A DNA stretch of 64,000 nucleotides from Glandiceps talaboti (GCF_964340395.1 NC_135565.1:6382642-6446641); one strand, 5' to 3'. Positions 26,401 through 35,297 are shown, numbered from the stretch's first letter. The notes: a model not told the origin generated them from the letters alone. Made by a program: numbers and translations.

Positions 26401-26908
26401 GTACAACGCTCAAGTAAAGAAAAGAGCTCAGTCAATTGTAAAAGACGATTTCCATCCAGCACGTAATTTATTCCAACTTATGCGCTCAGGCGAGCGGTAC
26501 CGTTCGATCAAATCAGGTTCTAATCGCACATTGTTTAGCTTTTACCCAACTGCAGTCCACACTCTTAATGAATCAATTTAAGTTTTCTATTGACGCATCA
26601 ATTTCGTGTTAGGAGTCCTCTACAGAATATTGTTTTTGTAAATTTTTCATTACATGCAAAATCAATGCACATTTCATTATATATGTATCAGTATATATAT
26701 GACAATAAAACACATATCATATCAAGGTGGGTTTTTTTTTTTTACCAAGAAGCACATTTTTTTACCCAAACTACATCTGTGATGCAATCATTTTGCCTTG
26801 AACAATTTCCCAGACACAAGTACAAATGTAATGTCCCCACCAAATACAAAAGCAATCAGTCCAGTGTTTTTTGTGTTTACATCCTGCATGCTCACTCATG
26901 CATGCACG

Positions 26909-26968
<60 letters not shown>

Positions 26969-27888
26969 GACAGAGTCAGACAGATGGATGGACAGACATC
27001 GCACCATGCCTGATAGCACTACTGAACTTCATGAGTTCAGTTGTGATAAAAATGCCGTGGAAGTCTGTACAATGCAATCAACTGTTCTAACGTTGCCATA
27101 AGACAATTGCAATGTTATTGAAGACATGCATTGACATTAACATACTACTAGAAGAGTTTAATTGAGATTTCATGTAACTATTTTCTCTTGAGTCAAAAAG
27201 CTGTTAAAGTTAACTCATTCCACTTTACATGTATATAACAATCATGAAACAGATGGTTGTGAGATAAACTACAACCCTTGCATCACTAACTGTCAAGAAA
27301 TGCTGTTGATCAGAACATTGTTCAACTTGTGCCTCTTTAATAGTGAACCATTCTGAACAAACTTCAAATAAGTTGGGATATATACCGGGTATATAGATGC
27401 AATGTATACAGGTACATGTTGAGGGCTCGAAATTAACAGTACTTAGTCCCATGCCCACAGACTACCAATTCTTGTCATGGGGTTACCATGATTTGCTGAT
27501 GGTAGCCCACTCAGGCTGCCACTGATTATGTGATGAGGATGGAAGATTTATGGTCATGAAAGTATTAATTTTAACAATACACATTTTTCCAATAGAGAAA
27601 ATCTGTTTTCAGTTCAGGAATATCGGCCTACAGGTCACAACCCTTGGGCTACCAATTTCTGAAACTGGTAGCCCACTAGGACTACCAAAGAAAACGGTTA
27701 ATTCTGAGCCCTGCAATATATGTTATTGGGTCATAATGAAGACTATCTGTATAATATATACAAATGTACTTAAATTTTCTAGTAAGTGAAAGATAACAAT
27801 TGACTTACTTTACAACCTTCACATGTCGAAGTACCATAATGTACACCTGATGATTTATCACCACACACTTTGCAAGGAATGTAAACTT
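11153..27888 (-). CDS. NR1-type nuclear receptor, partial at 5' end (8 exons)
   Basis: Ligand-regulated type transcription factor acting in the nucleus. Eight exons with GT-AG borders join in phase to give 513 residues from the first visible codon. Order: zinc finger 1 (Cys 5, 8, 22, 25), zinc finger 2 (Cys 41, 47, 57, 60), AVKFGRIP C-terminal extension (74-81), charged helical hinge (to about 130), LBD helix 1 (about 153-162), Ser-rich linker (165-252), helices 3-11 (253-425), AF-2 core LYAEIY (436-441) and a 72-residue tail. The second finger resembles RAR and ROR, while the extension [10 protein letters not shown] resembles E75/Rev-erb/PPAR. NR1 is therefore safe, but the exact group is not (E75-, ROR-, PPAR-like or an invertebrate-specific NR1). 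The A/B exon(s) and start codon upstream of 27888 were not found. Introns are rich in repeats. Confidence 0.9.
11578..12143. mobile_element. TIR element in receptor intron G-H
   Basis: The left arm (about 11583-11640) reads GTTTACATTGCAATCTGTG, then TTTTTGCTTCGCTGTCTTAC. The right arm (about 12080-12140) is the inverted equivalent, with AGACAGCAAAGCAAAAAAAC and GATGTAAAC. About 85% of positions match by eye. Inside, 11832-12010 is a dispersed repeat with CCCCGCTAGACGAAGTCCGG and GTCGGTCCGTCCATCCGTCC. There is no transposase. The right arm ends about 20 bp from the donor of exon G. Confidence 0.7.
12164..12354 (-). CDS. Receptor exon G: LBD helices 9-11
   Basis: 191 bp; the split Asp gives [11 protein letters not shown], equivalent to the conserved SPDRPGL. 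It continues with [11 protein letters not shown], a [19 protein letters not shown] helix 10-11 segment, and ends ARILK in phase 0. Acceptor TTTTTTCTGTAG, donor GTAAGG. Confidence 0.93.
12825..13270. repeat. Degenerate ~60-bp repeat in intron F-G
   Basis: Words such as CACTTGAAAATG.AGTGT, GTCAAAAACTGTTA and AATGTCTAGTGTC recur about every 55-65 bp in varying order. This is an old, decayed tandem array. Confidence 0.5.
13328..13406 (-). CDS. Receptor exon F: LBD helices 7-8
   Basis: 79 bp encoding [20 protein letters not shown] and then VAIANP. This matches the F.....L.LT..EIGL.SA motif typical of NR1 receptors such as E75 and Rev-erb. Acceptor ATTTCATTCACAG, donor GTAAGG, phase 0 in and 1 out. 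Confidence 0.92.
13615..15252 (-). repeat. 16-bp minisatellite in receptor intron E-F (~100 copies)
   Basis: The unit on the plus strand is TAATACCCAAACTCTG, with common variants TAATGCCCAAACTCTG, TAATGCCGAAACTCTG and TAATACTCAAACTCTG. Because 16 is not a multiple of 3, each minus-strand frame cycles through all phases, and the unit has no stop in any of them. This explains minus-strand frames of 60-166 codons with a 16-residue period. Edges are more diverged (13560-13640 and 15225-15250). Not coding. Confidence 0.95.
15828..16156. mobile_element. TIR element family A, complete copy
   Basis: About 329 bp with long arms of roughly 70 bp. The left arm has CTTAGGCCTAAAG, then TTTGGTTCCGGTTACC and CACCTAGTTTTTCACTGCCG. 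The right arm carries the inverted GTTTAGGGTCGGCGTGAAAA, ACTAGGTGGGGTTGGGTAAC and TTTGGCCTAAG. The interior contains GTTGATGTCAGTTTCCGCA, which is shared with 18960-18990 and 42150-42170. Non-autonomous; it lies within intron E-F, opposite no exon. Confidence 0.8.
16240..16382 (-). CDS. Receptor exon E: LBD helices 5-7
   Basis: 143 bp; the split Gly joins exon D to give [19 protein letters not shown], matching the LLKAG.FE...R pattern of the family. It ends [10 protein letters not shown] in phase 0. Acceptor AACCCCACAG, donor GTATGT. The next intron (13407-16239) carries the 16-bp minisatellite and a TIR element. Confidence 0.9.
16603..16740. repeat. Foldback sequence, ~35-bp arms, in intron D-E
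   Basis: GTCTGGCTCAACAAAAATC, then TTACTAACATTGCTAC, is matched in inverted orientation by GTAGCAACATTAGTAA followed by GGTGTTTGTTTAGCCAGAC. A further partial arm copy (GTCTGGCTCAACAAAAATC) lies at about 16660. Confidence 0.65.
16812..16930 (+). repeat. 44-bp tandem repeat, ~2.7 copies
   Basis: TTAGGGTAGTTATTTTCAAC starts near 16816, 16860 and 16904. Spacing is exactly 44 bp and copies are nearly identical. Confidence 0.85.
17160..17265 (-). CDS. Receptor exon D: LBD helices 3-5 signature
   Basis: 106 bp, 35 residues plus one base: the nuclear-receptor LBD signature, including [11 protein letters not shown] and [12 protein letters not shown]. Phase 0 in, phase 1 out. Acceptor ATATTTCAG, donor GTGAGT. 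The usual residues just before helix 3 (often W..F) are absent, so either the Ser-rich linker joins directly or a small exon in 17266-21113 was missed. Confidence 0.92.
17293..17305 (-). promoter_or_regulatory. Perfect DR1 of AGGTCA in intron C-D
   Basis: The plus strand reads TGACCTTTGACCT, which is AGGTCA-A-AGGTCA on the gene strand, 28 bp upstream of exon D. An AAGGTT follows it. Perfect DR1 elements are bound by PPAR/RXR, HNF4 and RXR-type dimers in studied animals. Function here is not shown; similar words occur in dispersed repeats nearby. Confidence 0.35.
17528..17737 (-). repeat. Fragment of the TCTAAAATGGGG dispersed repeat
   Basis: AAAATGGGACC, ATCTAAAATGGGGCATAT and an AAATCGGGTC block recall the larger copy at 56800-57200. 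It ends at the poly-C tract. Confidence 0.45.
17738..17761 (+). repeat. Poly-C tract (24 C)
   Basis: Uninterrupted run of C within intron C-D; its length is prone to sequencing error. Confidence 0.95.
18418..19118 (+). mobile_element. TIR element family A, interrupted copy
   Basis: The left terminus (18418-18470) has TTAGGTCTAAC, TTGTGTGGTTCAGATTACG and TCAATTTTAG. The family sequence resumes at about 18788 (GGGGTAGGTAGATTTTG) and runs to the right arm near 19060-19118 (AGTTTAGGGTCGGCATG, CTAGGTGGGGTTCGGGTAAT). About 315 bp between these pieces has no counterpart in other copies, so it looks like a nested insertion. No transposase. Confidence 0.65.
19368..20000 (+). repeat. ~117-bp tandem repeat, ~5.5 copies, in intron C-D
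   Basis: Units begin GGTTCAGTAGTATGGCACCA or a close variant (near 19372, 19491, 19607, 19719, 19840, 19957). They contain TTTGTTTAGTAATATACACA and end ATAAAGC.GGTTGCATCATT. Copies are about 90% alike by eye; the last one decays after 19985. Confidence 0.85.
20526..20785 (-). mobile_element. tRNA-derived SINE with (TAAA)n tail
   Basis: On the minus strand the head carries TGGCCGAGCTGTTAGCTC (A box, TGGCCGAGCTG) at about 20770-20753 and GGGTTTCAAACCC (B box) at 20728-20716. These are the two internal Pol III promoter boxes at normal tRNA spacing. The body contains a CCGGGTTCTCCG block. The 3' end is GATAAATAAATAAATAAATA at 20526-20547. A related body lies at 61635-61795 and a tail fragment at 30298-30335. 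Mobilised in trans by a LINE, by family rule. Confidence 0.75.
20925..21060 (+). repeat. Dispersed repeat fragment with GGATGGA tail
   Basis: TTTGTGCCAGGTTTGGTTGA is followed by GGTGGACAGATGGATGGAGA and TGGACGGGACCC. The third 303-bp unit near 10940 shares TTTGTGCCAGGTTTG and an ACAGACAG-type tail. Confidence 0.5.
21114..21649 (-). CDS. Receptor exon C: hinge, LBD helix 1, Ser-rich linker
   Basis: 536 bp, 179 residues including the split Ala. It opens with [13 protein letters not shown], then a charged probable helix ([20 protein letters not shown]), a PPPP stretch, and LBD helix 1 ([11 protein letters not shown]). The remaining ~86 residues are Ser/Gly-rich with SP dipeptides and no predicted fold. 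Acceptor TTGTTTTACAG, donor GTGAGT, phase 0 out. The short 249-bp intron to exon B shows the two are contiguous in the transcript. Confidence 0.9.
21899..22040 (-). CDS. Receptor exon B: zinc finger 2
   Basis: 142 bp, beginning [11 protein letters not shown] and ending VGMSKE plus one base. Finger spacing is C-x5-C-x9-C-x2-C, as expected. The recognition helix reads GFYRR where nearly all receptors have GFFRR. Acceptor TTTGTTACAG, donor GTATGT. The D-box region is RKKC and [10 protein letters not shown] matches the strongly conserved core. Confidence 0.93.
22070..23130 (+). repeat. Dispersed repeat family B, long copy
   Basis: Starts GCCAATGGCATTGCAGCACA and contains CTGTTGCTATGGATGTGGTC, GGGCATGGCCATGGTTGCTA, then a repeating theme of CCCACCAAAT.TCAG, TTTTTGACCAAA and TAATTTGCATAT. 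Related copies: 26765-27060, 31400-31500, 36530-36725, 42240-43045, 63355-63765. The 143-codon open frame at 22054-22485 lies in this repeat and is not conserved between copies. Confidence 0.7.
23131..25359. other. Intron A-B, no supported gene
   Basis: Contains a GC-rich patch at 24655-24700 (GGCGCCGCGCCCTC, GGCGCCCCCTTG) that looks like a dispersed-repeat piece, and a G-run at 25287-25295. No exon-like frame with receptor similarity was found. Confidence 0.4.
25360..26728 (+). mobile_element. 5'-truncated non-LTR retrotransposon (CR1/Rex1-like)
   Basis: The 3' half of a LINE lying antisense in receptor intron A-B. It starts inside the reverse transcriptase and ends with a short AT-rich 3' UTR closing in GACAATAAAACAC near 26710. 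5' truncation is the usual outcome of target-primed insertion. The clade assignment rests on remembered patterns of the RT and C-terminal region and could be a sister CR1/L2 group. Confidence 0.8.
25387..26581 (+). pseudogene. Broken reverse transcriptase, C-terminal part
   Basis: Recognisable RT blocks in order: [16 protein letters not shown], then [28 protein letters not shown] near 25640, GTP-stop-G at 25808-25822, catalytic FADDTT at 25901, [14 protein letters not shown], and the thumb/C-terminal region with [14 protein letters not shown]. Lesions: a +1 frame change near 25613; TAA at 25817-25819 in place of the usual Gln after GTP; TAA at 26024-26026 after KKT. The catalytic Asp pair is intact, but the gene cannot make a full protein. 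The last 181 codons remain open, so the insertion is not very old. Confidence 0.88.
26765..27060 (+). repeat. Dispersed repeat family B, 3' part with (AC)n
   Basis: GTGATGCAATCATTTTGCCT, AATGTCCCCACCAAATAC and AATCAGTCCAG lead into (CA)n at 26910-26964, then GACAGATGGATGGACAGACA and ACTGAACTTCATGAGTTCAG. It aligns with 42820-43040. The His/Thr-rich frames here are translated CA repeat. Confidence 0.75.
27423..27712 (+). mobile_element. MITE family E, complete copy, in intron A-B
   Basis: About 290 bp with terminal inverted repeats: GGGCTCGAAATTAAC at the left and GTTAATTCTGAGCCC at the right (13 of 15 match). Sub-terminal blocks GGTAGCCCACTAGGACTACC and GGTAGCCCACTCAGG also face each other. 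A second copy lies inverted at 56249-56652 and a truncated one at 33425-33548. No coding capacity. The right end is only about 95 bp from exon A. Confidence 0.8.
27809..27888 (-). CDS. Receptor exon A: zinc finger 1 and P-box
   Basis: 80 bp encoding the end of the A/B region and the whole first finger, with C-x2-C-x13-C-x2-C spacing and the P-box CEGCK. The acceptor is TTTTTTATACAG. The donor GTAAGT directly follows the Lys codon of CEGCK. An intron at CEGCK|G is a widely conserved position in NR1 and related receptors. The exon starts with two bases of a split codon, so an upstream exon ending in phase 1 must exist. Confidence 0.92.
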
Positions 27889-27896
27889 CTGTATAA

Positions 27897-28745
<849 letters not shown>

Positions 28746-28792
28746 AAACATTTCCATGTACAGTAAACTCTGGCATAAACTGACAGTACATT

Positions 28793-28890
28793 GGCCCTAT
28801 ATAATGGAACAATCTTCCTATGATCTTTGCAACTCCAAATCTCTTATATCCTTCCACCATTCCCTCAAGACCTATCTCTTTAAAGATTAG
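28793..28890 (+). pseudogene. LINE ORF2 C-terminal remnant
   Basis: One frame gives WNNLPMIFATPN; after a frame change the other gives FHHSLKTYLFKD followed by TAG at 28888-28890. WN.LP followed by S(F)..LK..LF is the standard extreme C-terminus of CR1/RTE-type LINE ORF2. Only this ~100-bp tail is left, and the frame is broken. Confidence 0.65.
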
Positions 28891-29944
28891 TCTTAGCCGT
28901 CTTCAATTGTCTATTCCCCAATGTCTGTGAATCCATCTTACTGTAATTTCAGTGCCTTAAGCTCCACTTGCAGAGATTAGTCACTCTACAAATCTGGTTA
29001 TTACTATTTCAATTATTAAAATTGTGTTATTTGACATTACATGTCTAACAGTATGACATTTATGTATGAAAAACTTATTAAGGGATACTGAGCCATGTCA
29101 TTTCCGCTCGCAGATTTACATATACCTTCTACTTCATACATTGTACTTTTTACATGTACATTTGTATATATGTACACACTGATATCTTGAAAGGCATGAT
29201 GGCTGCCTGATAAGATTATCTAATAGCGGGACTATACACTTACAAAGACGTAAGGATAGCTTTCAAATACAGCACATATTTGTAATTCAAAATAGGCACA
29301 AACTGCAATTTCTAAAAGGTCATGATTCTCTACAGATCTTTGCAATCACCTTGGGATTGGATTGGCTGTGTAGTAAGGAAGTGATTGCGGATCCAGAGCC
29401 ATTGTAAATTGTACATAAATACTTTCGATGAAACGTGATTATATCCTTTGAATGTTCATTCAAAATATATAAATTAGATTGATATGCATTATGAAATCAT
29501 AAAGGCTATTCCTTTCTCTATGAAATGGGATTCCATAAATATTTTATGATGTATAAACCACAGGAGATTCTATGATCAAAGTTATTCTACCTTGTACTAG
29601 TGGGAGGTAGTACCGATATGCCGAAGTTGATTTTTGGCCAACAAATGTACATTGTAAGTGGCGCCTAAAAGTAAAAGGAACACTTGATTGTGAAACAGCC
29701 GATAACAAATTTCTGACAGTAATATAAATATAGTTGACAACAGCTGAGCTCAAAATCTGTCTCCTGCGGCATACAGATATGCAATAATGTTTTCGGGATT
29801 GCACTTCAGTGCAAATACCAGTATTATGTGCATGCACCGGTGCACTATATGTAATACATTACATGCATGTAATGTTACTGTACAGATCACTTGACGGTGG
29901 TTAAAACTGCACTAAATACAACTCGAATATTTTTTGAAAACTAT
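28891..29944. other. No supported feature
   Basis: The 97-codon minus-strand frame at 29544-29837 has no recognisable domain or splice context linking it to the receptor. The missing A/B exon of the receptor could lie here or further upstream, but no candidate stands out. Confidence 0.35.
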
Positions 29945-30275
29945 TTTGTAAGATTACATGTATATAATGACTTCTTTGTAATATCGTACAGTGGTGTAGT
30001 GAATTACCTATGGGTAAACATATTTGTGTAGCTGTACACATACATGTACACATAAAATTCAATCAGATTGATTTTTTTGGGTCTGCATAAAAAGTTCAGC
30101 TTGCCAATGTGATTGCAATTTCAACCTGTTGCTGTACTCTTTACAGATACAATTGATCACTAAGTAACATGTACATGTCTAATGTAATGATTGCAATATT
30201 GGTATTTTAACAAATTTCAATGAATATTATATTGTTGGTTGTCATAAAGTATAGTTCTCCATTTACAGCTATAGC
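29945..30275 (+). repeat. Dispersed repeat family D, copy 2
   Basis: Aligns with 9000-9312; see GTGTAGCTGTACACA near 30027 and TGATTTTTTTGGGTCTGCA near 30069. Confidence 0.65.
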
Positions 30276-30297
30276 GCATCACTACATGTATTGGATT

Positions 30298-30335
30298 TAT
30301 TTATTTATTTATTTATTTATCAGATGACCAAGAAA
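30298..30335 (-). repeat. SINE 3'-tail fragment
   Basis: The minus strand reads TTGGTCATCTGATAAATAAA, continuing as (TAAA)n. It matches the 3' end of the SINE at 20526-20785. Confidence 0.55.
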
Positions 30336-31055
30336 ATGTAAAACATAATCACAACACTGTCAACAGTGAGCATTTGAAGTAACATATTTGACACAGTTTG
30401 AATAATTGACTACATGCGTATAGTTAAACTTCAATGACAATAAAAAGTTGAAATACACAGAAAAATGATGTAAGTGAAGCTAGCACAATAAAAATTGTGT
30501 ATTTCCAACAACATGGCCTATTCTGTATGAGAGATGCGAGCATTGTTCCATGCAGATGCTTTGATGATGCAACAACAACAGTGCATCAATGCATAGTTAG
30601 CACCCCAATTGTGCAAGAATGATCCTTTTGTGATGGGCTCACTCAGGTGATGTTCTATGTGAGCTGCAACTGTAGGTGGGTAGGGATTTTATTTTATTTT
30701 ATTTTATTTTATCTTATATTTTTCATTGTTTTTACCTTCCATAACATATTTTACAACTCACTTTCATTGGGACTTGACGAATCACAGATAGATTGAGCTA
30801 AATTTCTTGCATAAAGATTCAGTTTAAATCTGGTTATTTTTTGCTTCCATTCAAACCCAAACAAAATGTCAGTCAGAATACCCCTTCTGTGTACTGAGTT
30901 TGATGAAATATGTACACAGACATCACTGGGGAAAAGAAGACAGAAGTGCATGAAGGTCAAGAAGATAAAAAATTCTGTATCTTTTTGTTTGAAATGTTTT
31001 AAAGAAATGATTAGGGTCAGAGGCTTATACATGTAGGATAGGTCGCTTGGGTTAT
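30336..31055. other. No supported gene; (ATTTT)n at 30688-30712
   Basis: The minus-strand 137-codon frame at 30751-31164 has no recognisable domain and runs into the tandem duplication below, so it is not called. Confidence 0.4.
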
Positions 31056-31059
31056 CTGA

Positions 31060-33095
31060 AACACACAATTCTTTTTTTATTTGGCTTAAGTGAAGTAAGC
31101 GAATAAAAAATATTTGAGTTTGCATATTTTGAAGGTTTTTTTGACAGTTTACAGTTTTGTACAATGTAGGTGCAGTCCATTTTTCTTCATTTTACTTACT
31201 AACAAAAAAAAAGCTCTTAACATCTAAAATATCTGTCTGTTTGATTATTTGACTTTACATGTAGTTACAACACACGTGTCCAACTTTTTTTTTATTTGGC
31301 TTAAGTGAAGTAAGCCAATTAAAAATATTTGAGTTTGCATATTTTGAAGGTTTTTTTGACAGTTTACATGTCCTCATTTCTTTAAGAAACACCAACATCT
31401 ACAATGCCTAGCAAAGCACCATTGGCATTGTAACACAACTGTACAATGTACATGTACAGTTTTAAAAAAAAATGTTTATCCACATGCCGATCCATGCTAG
31501 GTACAAATGTGTACAGTGTACAAAATGTAGGTGTTCATTTGCTGAATGTTTATCCAGTTGCCTATCCAGCCCCCAGAATCCAGCCCTATTTTAAGTACAT
31601 GTATGTATTTGAATATCTTTCTATATATAGAAATTTGCAATCCATGTGTCCTCATTTTAGTGATAAATGAAAAGCCCTGACATTTAAAATATCGAGAAGT
31701 CAAAAATATTTAACAGAGTTTGACTATTTTACTATACATGTACATTTGTATATCATTGGGTCAGTGCAGTATGGTTGTATCTAGCTCTGGATTTATATGC
31801 TATGGGGTTTCAACACGTCTTCTCCCACTCCGTAGCCTATAAATCCAGAGCGAGGTCATATCTGCCTAATATACAATTACATATCTAAATATTTTACAAT
31901 TCATCATGTGTCGTCGTTTTAGTGACAAATGAAAAACACTGACATCAAACATATCTAGTAGTGCAGTAAAACTATTTAAGTGATAAACTAAAAACACCAA
32001 CATGTAAAATATGAAGCAAAGTGAAAATATTTGACAGTGTCTGAATATGTACATTAATTATACACTGTACATGTACAGTGTAGGTGCAGTCCATTTTTTC
32101 TTCATTTTACTTACTAACAAAAAAAGCTCTTCACATCTAAAATATCTGTCTGTTTGATTATTTGACTTTACATGTAGTTACAACACACGTGTCCAACTTT
32201 TTTTTTTATTTGGCTTAAGTGAAGTAAGCGAATAAAAAATATTTGAGTTTGCATATTTTGAAGGTTTTTTTTGACAGTTTACATTTCCTCATTTCTTTAA
32301 GAAACACCAACATCTACAATGCCTAGCAATGCACCATTGGCATTGTAACACAACTGTACAATGTACATGTACAGTTTAAAAAAAATGTTTATCCACATGC
32401 CGATCCATACTCGGTATACAGTGTACAAAATGTAGGTGTTCATTTGCTGAATGTTTATCCAGTTGCCTATCCAGCCCCCGGAATCCAGTCCTATTTTAAG
32501 TACATGTATGTATTTGAATATCTTTCTATATATAGAAATTTGCAATCCATGTGTCCTCATTTTAGTGATATACGAAAAGCACTGACATTTAAAATATCGA
32601 GAAGTCAAAAATATTTAACAGAGTTTGACTATTTTACTATACATGTACATTTGTATATCGTTGGGTCAGTGCAGTATGGTTGTATCTAGCTCTGGATTTA
32701 TATGCTATGGGGTTTCAACACGTCTTCTCCCACTCCGTAGCGTATAAATCCAGAGCGAGGTCATATCTGCCTAATATACAATTACATATCTAAATATTTT
32801 ACAATTCAACATGTGTTCTCGTTTTAGTGACAAATGAAAAACACTGACATCAAACATATCTAGTAGTGCAGTAAAACTATTTAAGTGATAAACTAAAAAC
32901 ACCAACATGTAAAATATGAAGCAAAGTGAAAATATTTGACAGTGTCTGAACATGTACATTAATTGTACACTGTACATGTACAATGTAGGTGCAGTCCATG
33001 TTTCTTCATTTTACTTACTAACAAAAAAAGCTCTTCACATCTAAATATCTGACTGTTTGATTATTTGACTGTACATGTAGTTACAACTCACATGT
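31060..33095 (+). repeat. ~910-bp tandem duplication, two full units plus a partial third
   Basis: GTAGGTGCAGTCCAT occurs at 31166, 32080 and 32985, giving periods of 914 and 905 bp. Each unit holds a TTTATTTGGCTTAAGTGAAG block, a family B start (CATTGGCATTGTAACACAAC), a strong hairpin (see 31782) and repeated AAACACTGACATC-type words. Units are about 97% alike by eye, so the duplication is recent. Frames at 31497, 31866, 32297 and 32771 (-) are paired shadows of the duplication. Confidence 0.9.
31778..31860. repeat. Hairpin inside the 910-bp unit (first copy)
   Basis: AGCTCTGGATTTATATGCTA and the inverted TAGCCTATAAATCCAGAGC form an imperfect ~24-bp stem around TTTCAACACGTCTTC. The same hairpin recurs at about 32688-32770. 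Confidence 0.7.
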
Positions 33096-33424
33096 CCTAC
33101 TTTTACAGACAGAAGAATACCAGCACAAAAACAGCTGACAAAAAACAGCGAAATCAAGACAGGAAAATTAAACGTGACAGCTGGAGAAGTACGTGTAACT
33201 GACAGCAAGCTGACCCATTTACATTGTCTCACCACCATCTATGGCTGACATTTGAATATTATAAAGTAGAATTCAACATTGATACTAAGTCTTGTGATAG
33301 CTGTAAAGCTTTTATCTTATATTACAAAGCACAACAAATATCATGGGTCAAATGTTAGCAAGGCTTCATGGCACATACATGAAGAATTCAAAACACATGT
33401 ACATGTTATACACTCGTATATATA

Positions 33425-33548
33425 CAGGGCTTGGAATTTCTAATAGAGAAAATTTGTTTTCAGTGCAGGTATATGGGACTACAGTACAGGTCACAATACT
33501 TGGGCTACTAATTTCTGAAATTGGTAGCCCACTAGGACTCCCAATTTG
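33425..33548 (+). mobile_element. MITE family E, truncated copy
   Basis: AGGGCTTGGAATTTC is followed by TAATAGAGAAAATTTGTTTT, then GGGCTAC.AATTTCTGAAA and GGTAGCCCACTAGGACT. The middle of the element is missing and the right TIR is degraded. Confidence 0.65.
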
Positions 33549-33637
33549 AATTTCTCACCTCCTGTCACAAATTTGTATTAGCCTACGGAATCATACTCGG
33601 AGCATTATGACGTAAAACTAACATTGATTTTGTGGGA

Positions 33638-34399
33638 TTATCAGTCCAATTAATTTGTTGACTTTCCCTGTTTGTGACATGTTTCGTTTGTCCAAATATC
33701 TTTATTTCCACCCCTGTCATTTCACCACAAGGGTAAATTGTTACTATATTGATGCTAGACAGACATCTTTTGAAACAGGATGGTGTGAAAGTCAGTGAAC
33801 CATTACTTCATCTTTGGCTACAAAGCTCTACATGTTTGATGTAGTATTTATTTAGTTCAGAGATGGTAGCACGACTTGCTTTCTTCACTCACTTCATGTC
33901 GAAAGGTTACAATTACCCATGCATGTACATGTATATCATGACAAGATGTCATTGATTTCAGAGCACTTCACTGACCACAGACGTCACCTAATTGACAAAT
34001 ACTCTAAACAGCTTCTGGAAAACTTTTGGAAATTCAATTCTTCTTTGGAAAGGTATCTTCCTACGATTGATAGAGGGTTAATATATACATGTATGCTGCT
34101 AACTGTAGACATATCAAATCATGACCAAAAGACACTTTCATTTTCCAGATTAACCCATGTAAAAAGTTGTCATTTGTCCAAAAAAGTTGCCCATTTTTTT
34201 TTTATTTGCAAAAGTATTTTCCAATATTTTGAGACTCCCCAAAATATTGGCGAGTATTTTGTGAGTTTGCCAATCTATTGGCCAATATATTTTCAGCTCT
34301 CAAAGACTAAATAATTATACTACAACTGCTGACACCAGACCATGGACAAACGAAACATGTCACAAACAGGGAAAGTCAACAAATTAATTGGACTGATAA
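33638..34399. mobile_element. Element with perfect 57-bp inverted repeats (762 bp)
   Basis: The left arm 33638-33694 begins TTATCAGTCCAATTAATTTG. The right arm 34343-34399 is its exact reverse complement over all 57 bases. No obvious target-site duplication is seen. Inside is a 131-codon open frame (33919-34314, +) that shows no transposase motif and no recognisable domain. Either a young non-autonomous DNA transposon or a recent inverted duplication. The perfect arms, among otherwise decayed elements, point to recent activity. Confidence 0.75.
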
Positions 34400-35295
34400 C
34401 ACTTGGCTCAGCACGAGATAACAGCAGAGACTTGTATTACATTTCATGGTTTGATAAGAACAGTTTTATGGCCTATTTACATGCACACGAAATGCCAGGG
34501 GAACTGGAAATTTGTTTGTGAAGTGAACTATTATGTAAAATGGCTAGCTCTCACTTGTTACATTCAGATGGTACACATCACAATATGAATAGGCAATCAT
34601 TACAAACTACGAAATAAGCCCCCACCCACGTACTGCATGGAAATCGGTTGTCTGGGAAAGGGTCCTACTTATGTTATTTGCATAATCTGAAACACCTGTA
34701 GGAATTGATGAGGTAAATATCGCATGCTCTATCTAAAGGAAATCCCTGGCACCTCTGTTCATGTTGAAAACTAAACCCAGTGTTATTGTAAGAAACCTAA
34801 CCACAGTCACAACATGAATATGTCAAGGTATGATATATATCGCCTGGATTTCCCTGAGATGACTTTAGGGTGCCGTCCTCCACATTTTGTTGCTGGAAAC
34901 AACTTAATGCGTTCTATTGACACTAGCATTACAGCCCTGGGGCTATTAGGTTTCCATTTACCGATCTAGATTCCATATATTATGTTCCAAATCGATCCAA
35001 GTTGGACAAAATACACATTTTTATCACTGTACCGCCGGTATGTCTCACTGTTCCACTAGCATCTGCTGCAAACTAGCATATCGGATGGTTTGTGGTCATT
35101 GTTTTCAATTAAGTGTTTCAAATTTTGAGGAATCCTCATAGGCCACACCCCCAACACATTTGCACATGTCCAAGACTAACTTTTCTTATTAAATTTGTAT
35201 ACATGTAATGCATGCATGCAATTTGTGAAGTACATGTAAATGTAATCCCCTGTGGGCTTGTTGCCTGCCCTTGTTCTTTCTACTCGCTAGAGTTG
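34400..35295. other. No supported feature
   Basis: Unique-looking sequence without long open frames, ending before a (TGCG)n patch at 35298-35332. Confidence 0.4.
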
Positions 35296-35297
35296 TG

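Noticed and set aside
26590-27101. His/Thr-rich frames after the reverse transcriptase, as a LINE-encoded domain
   Set aside because: They run through the (CA)n of a family B repeat and begin after the LINE's stop.
33919-34314. 131-codon frame as a transposase
   Set aside because: No DDE/DDD pattern, zinc finger or other transposase motif; too short. Kept only as an open question in the findings.
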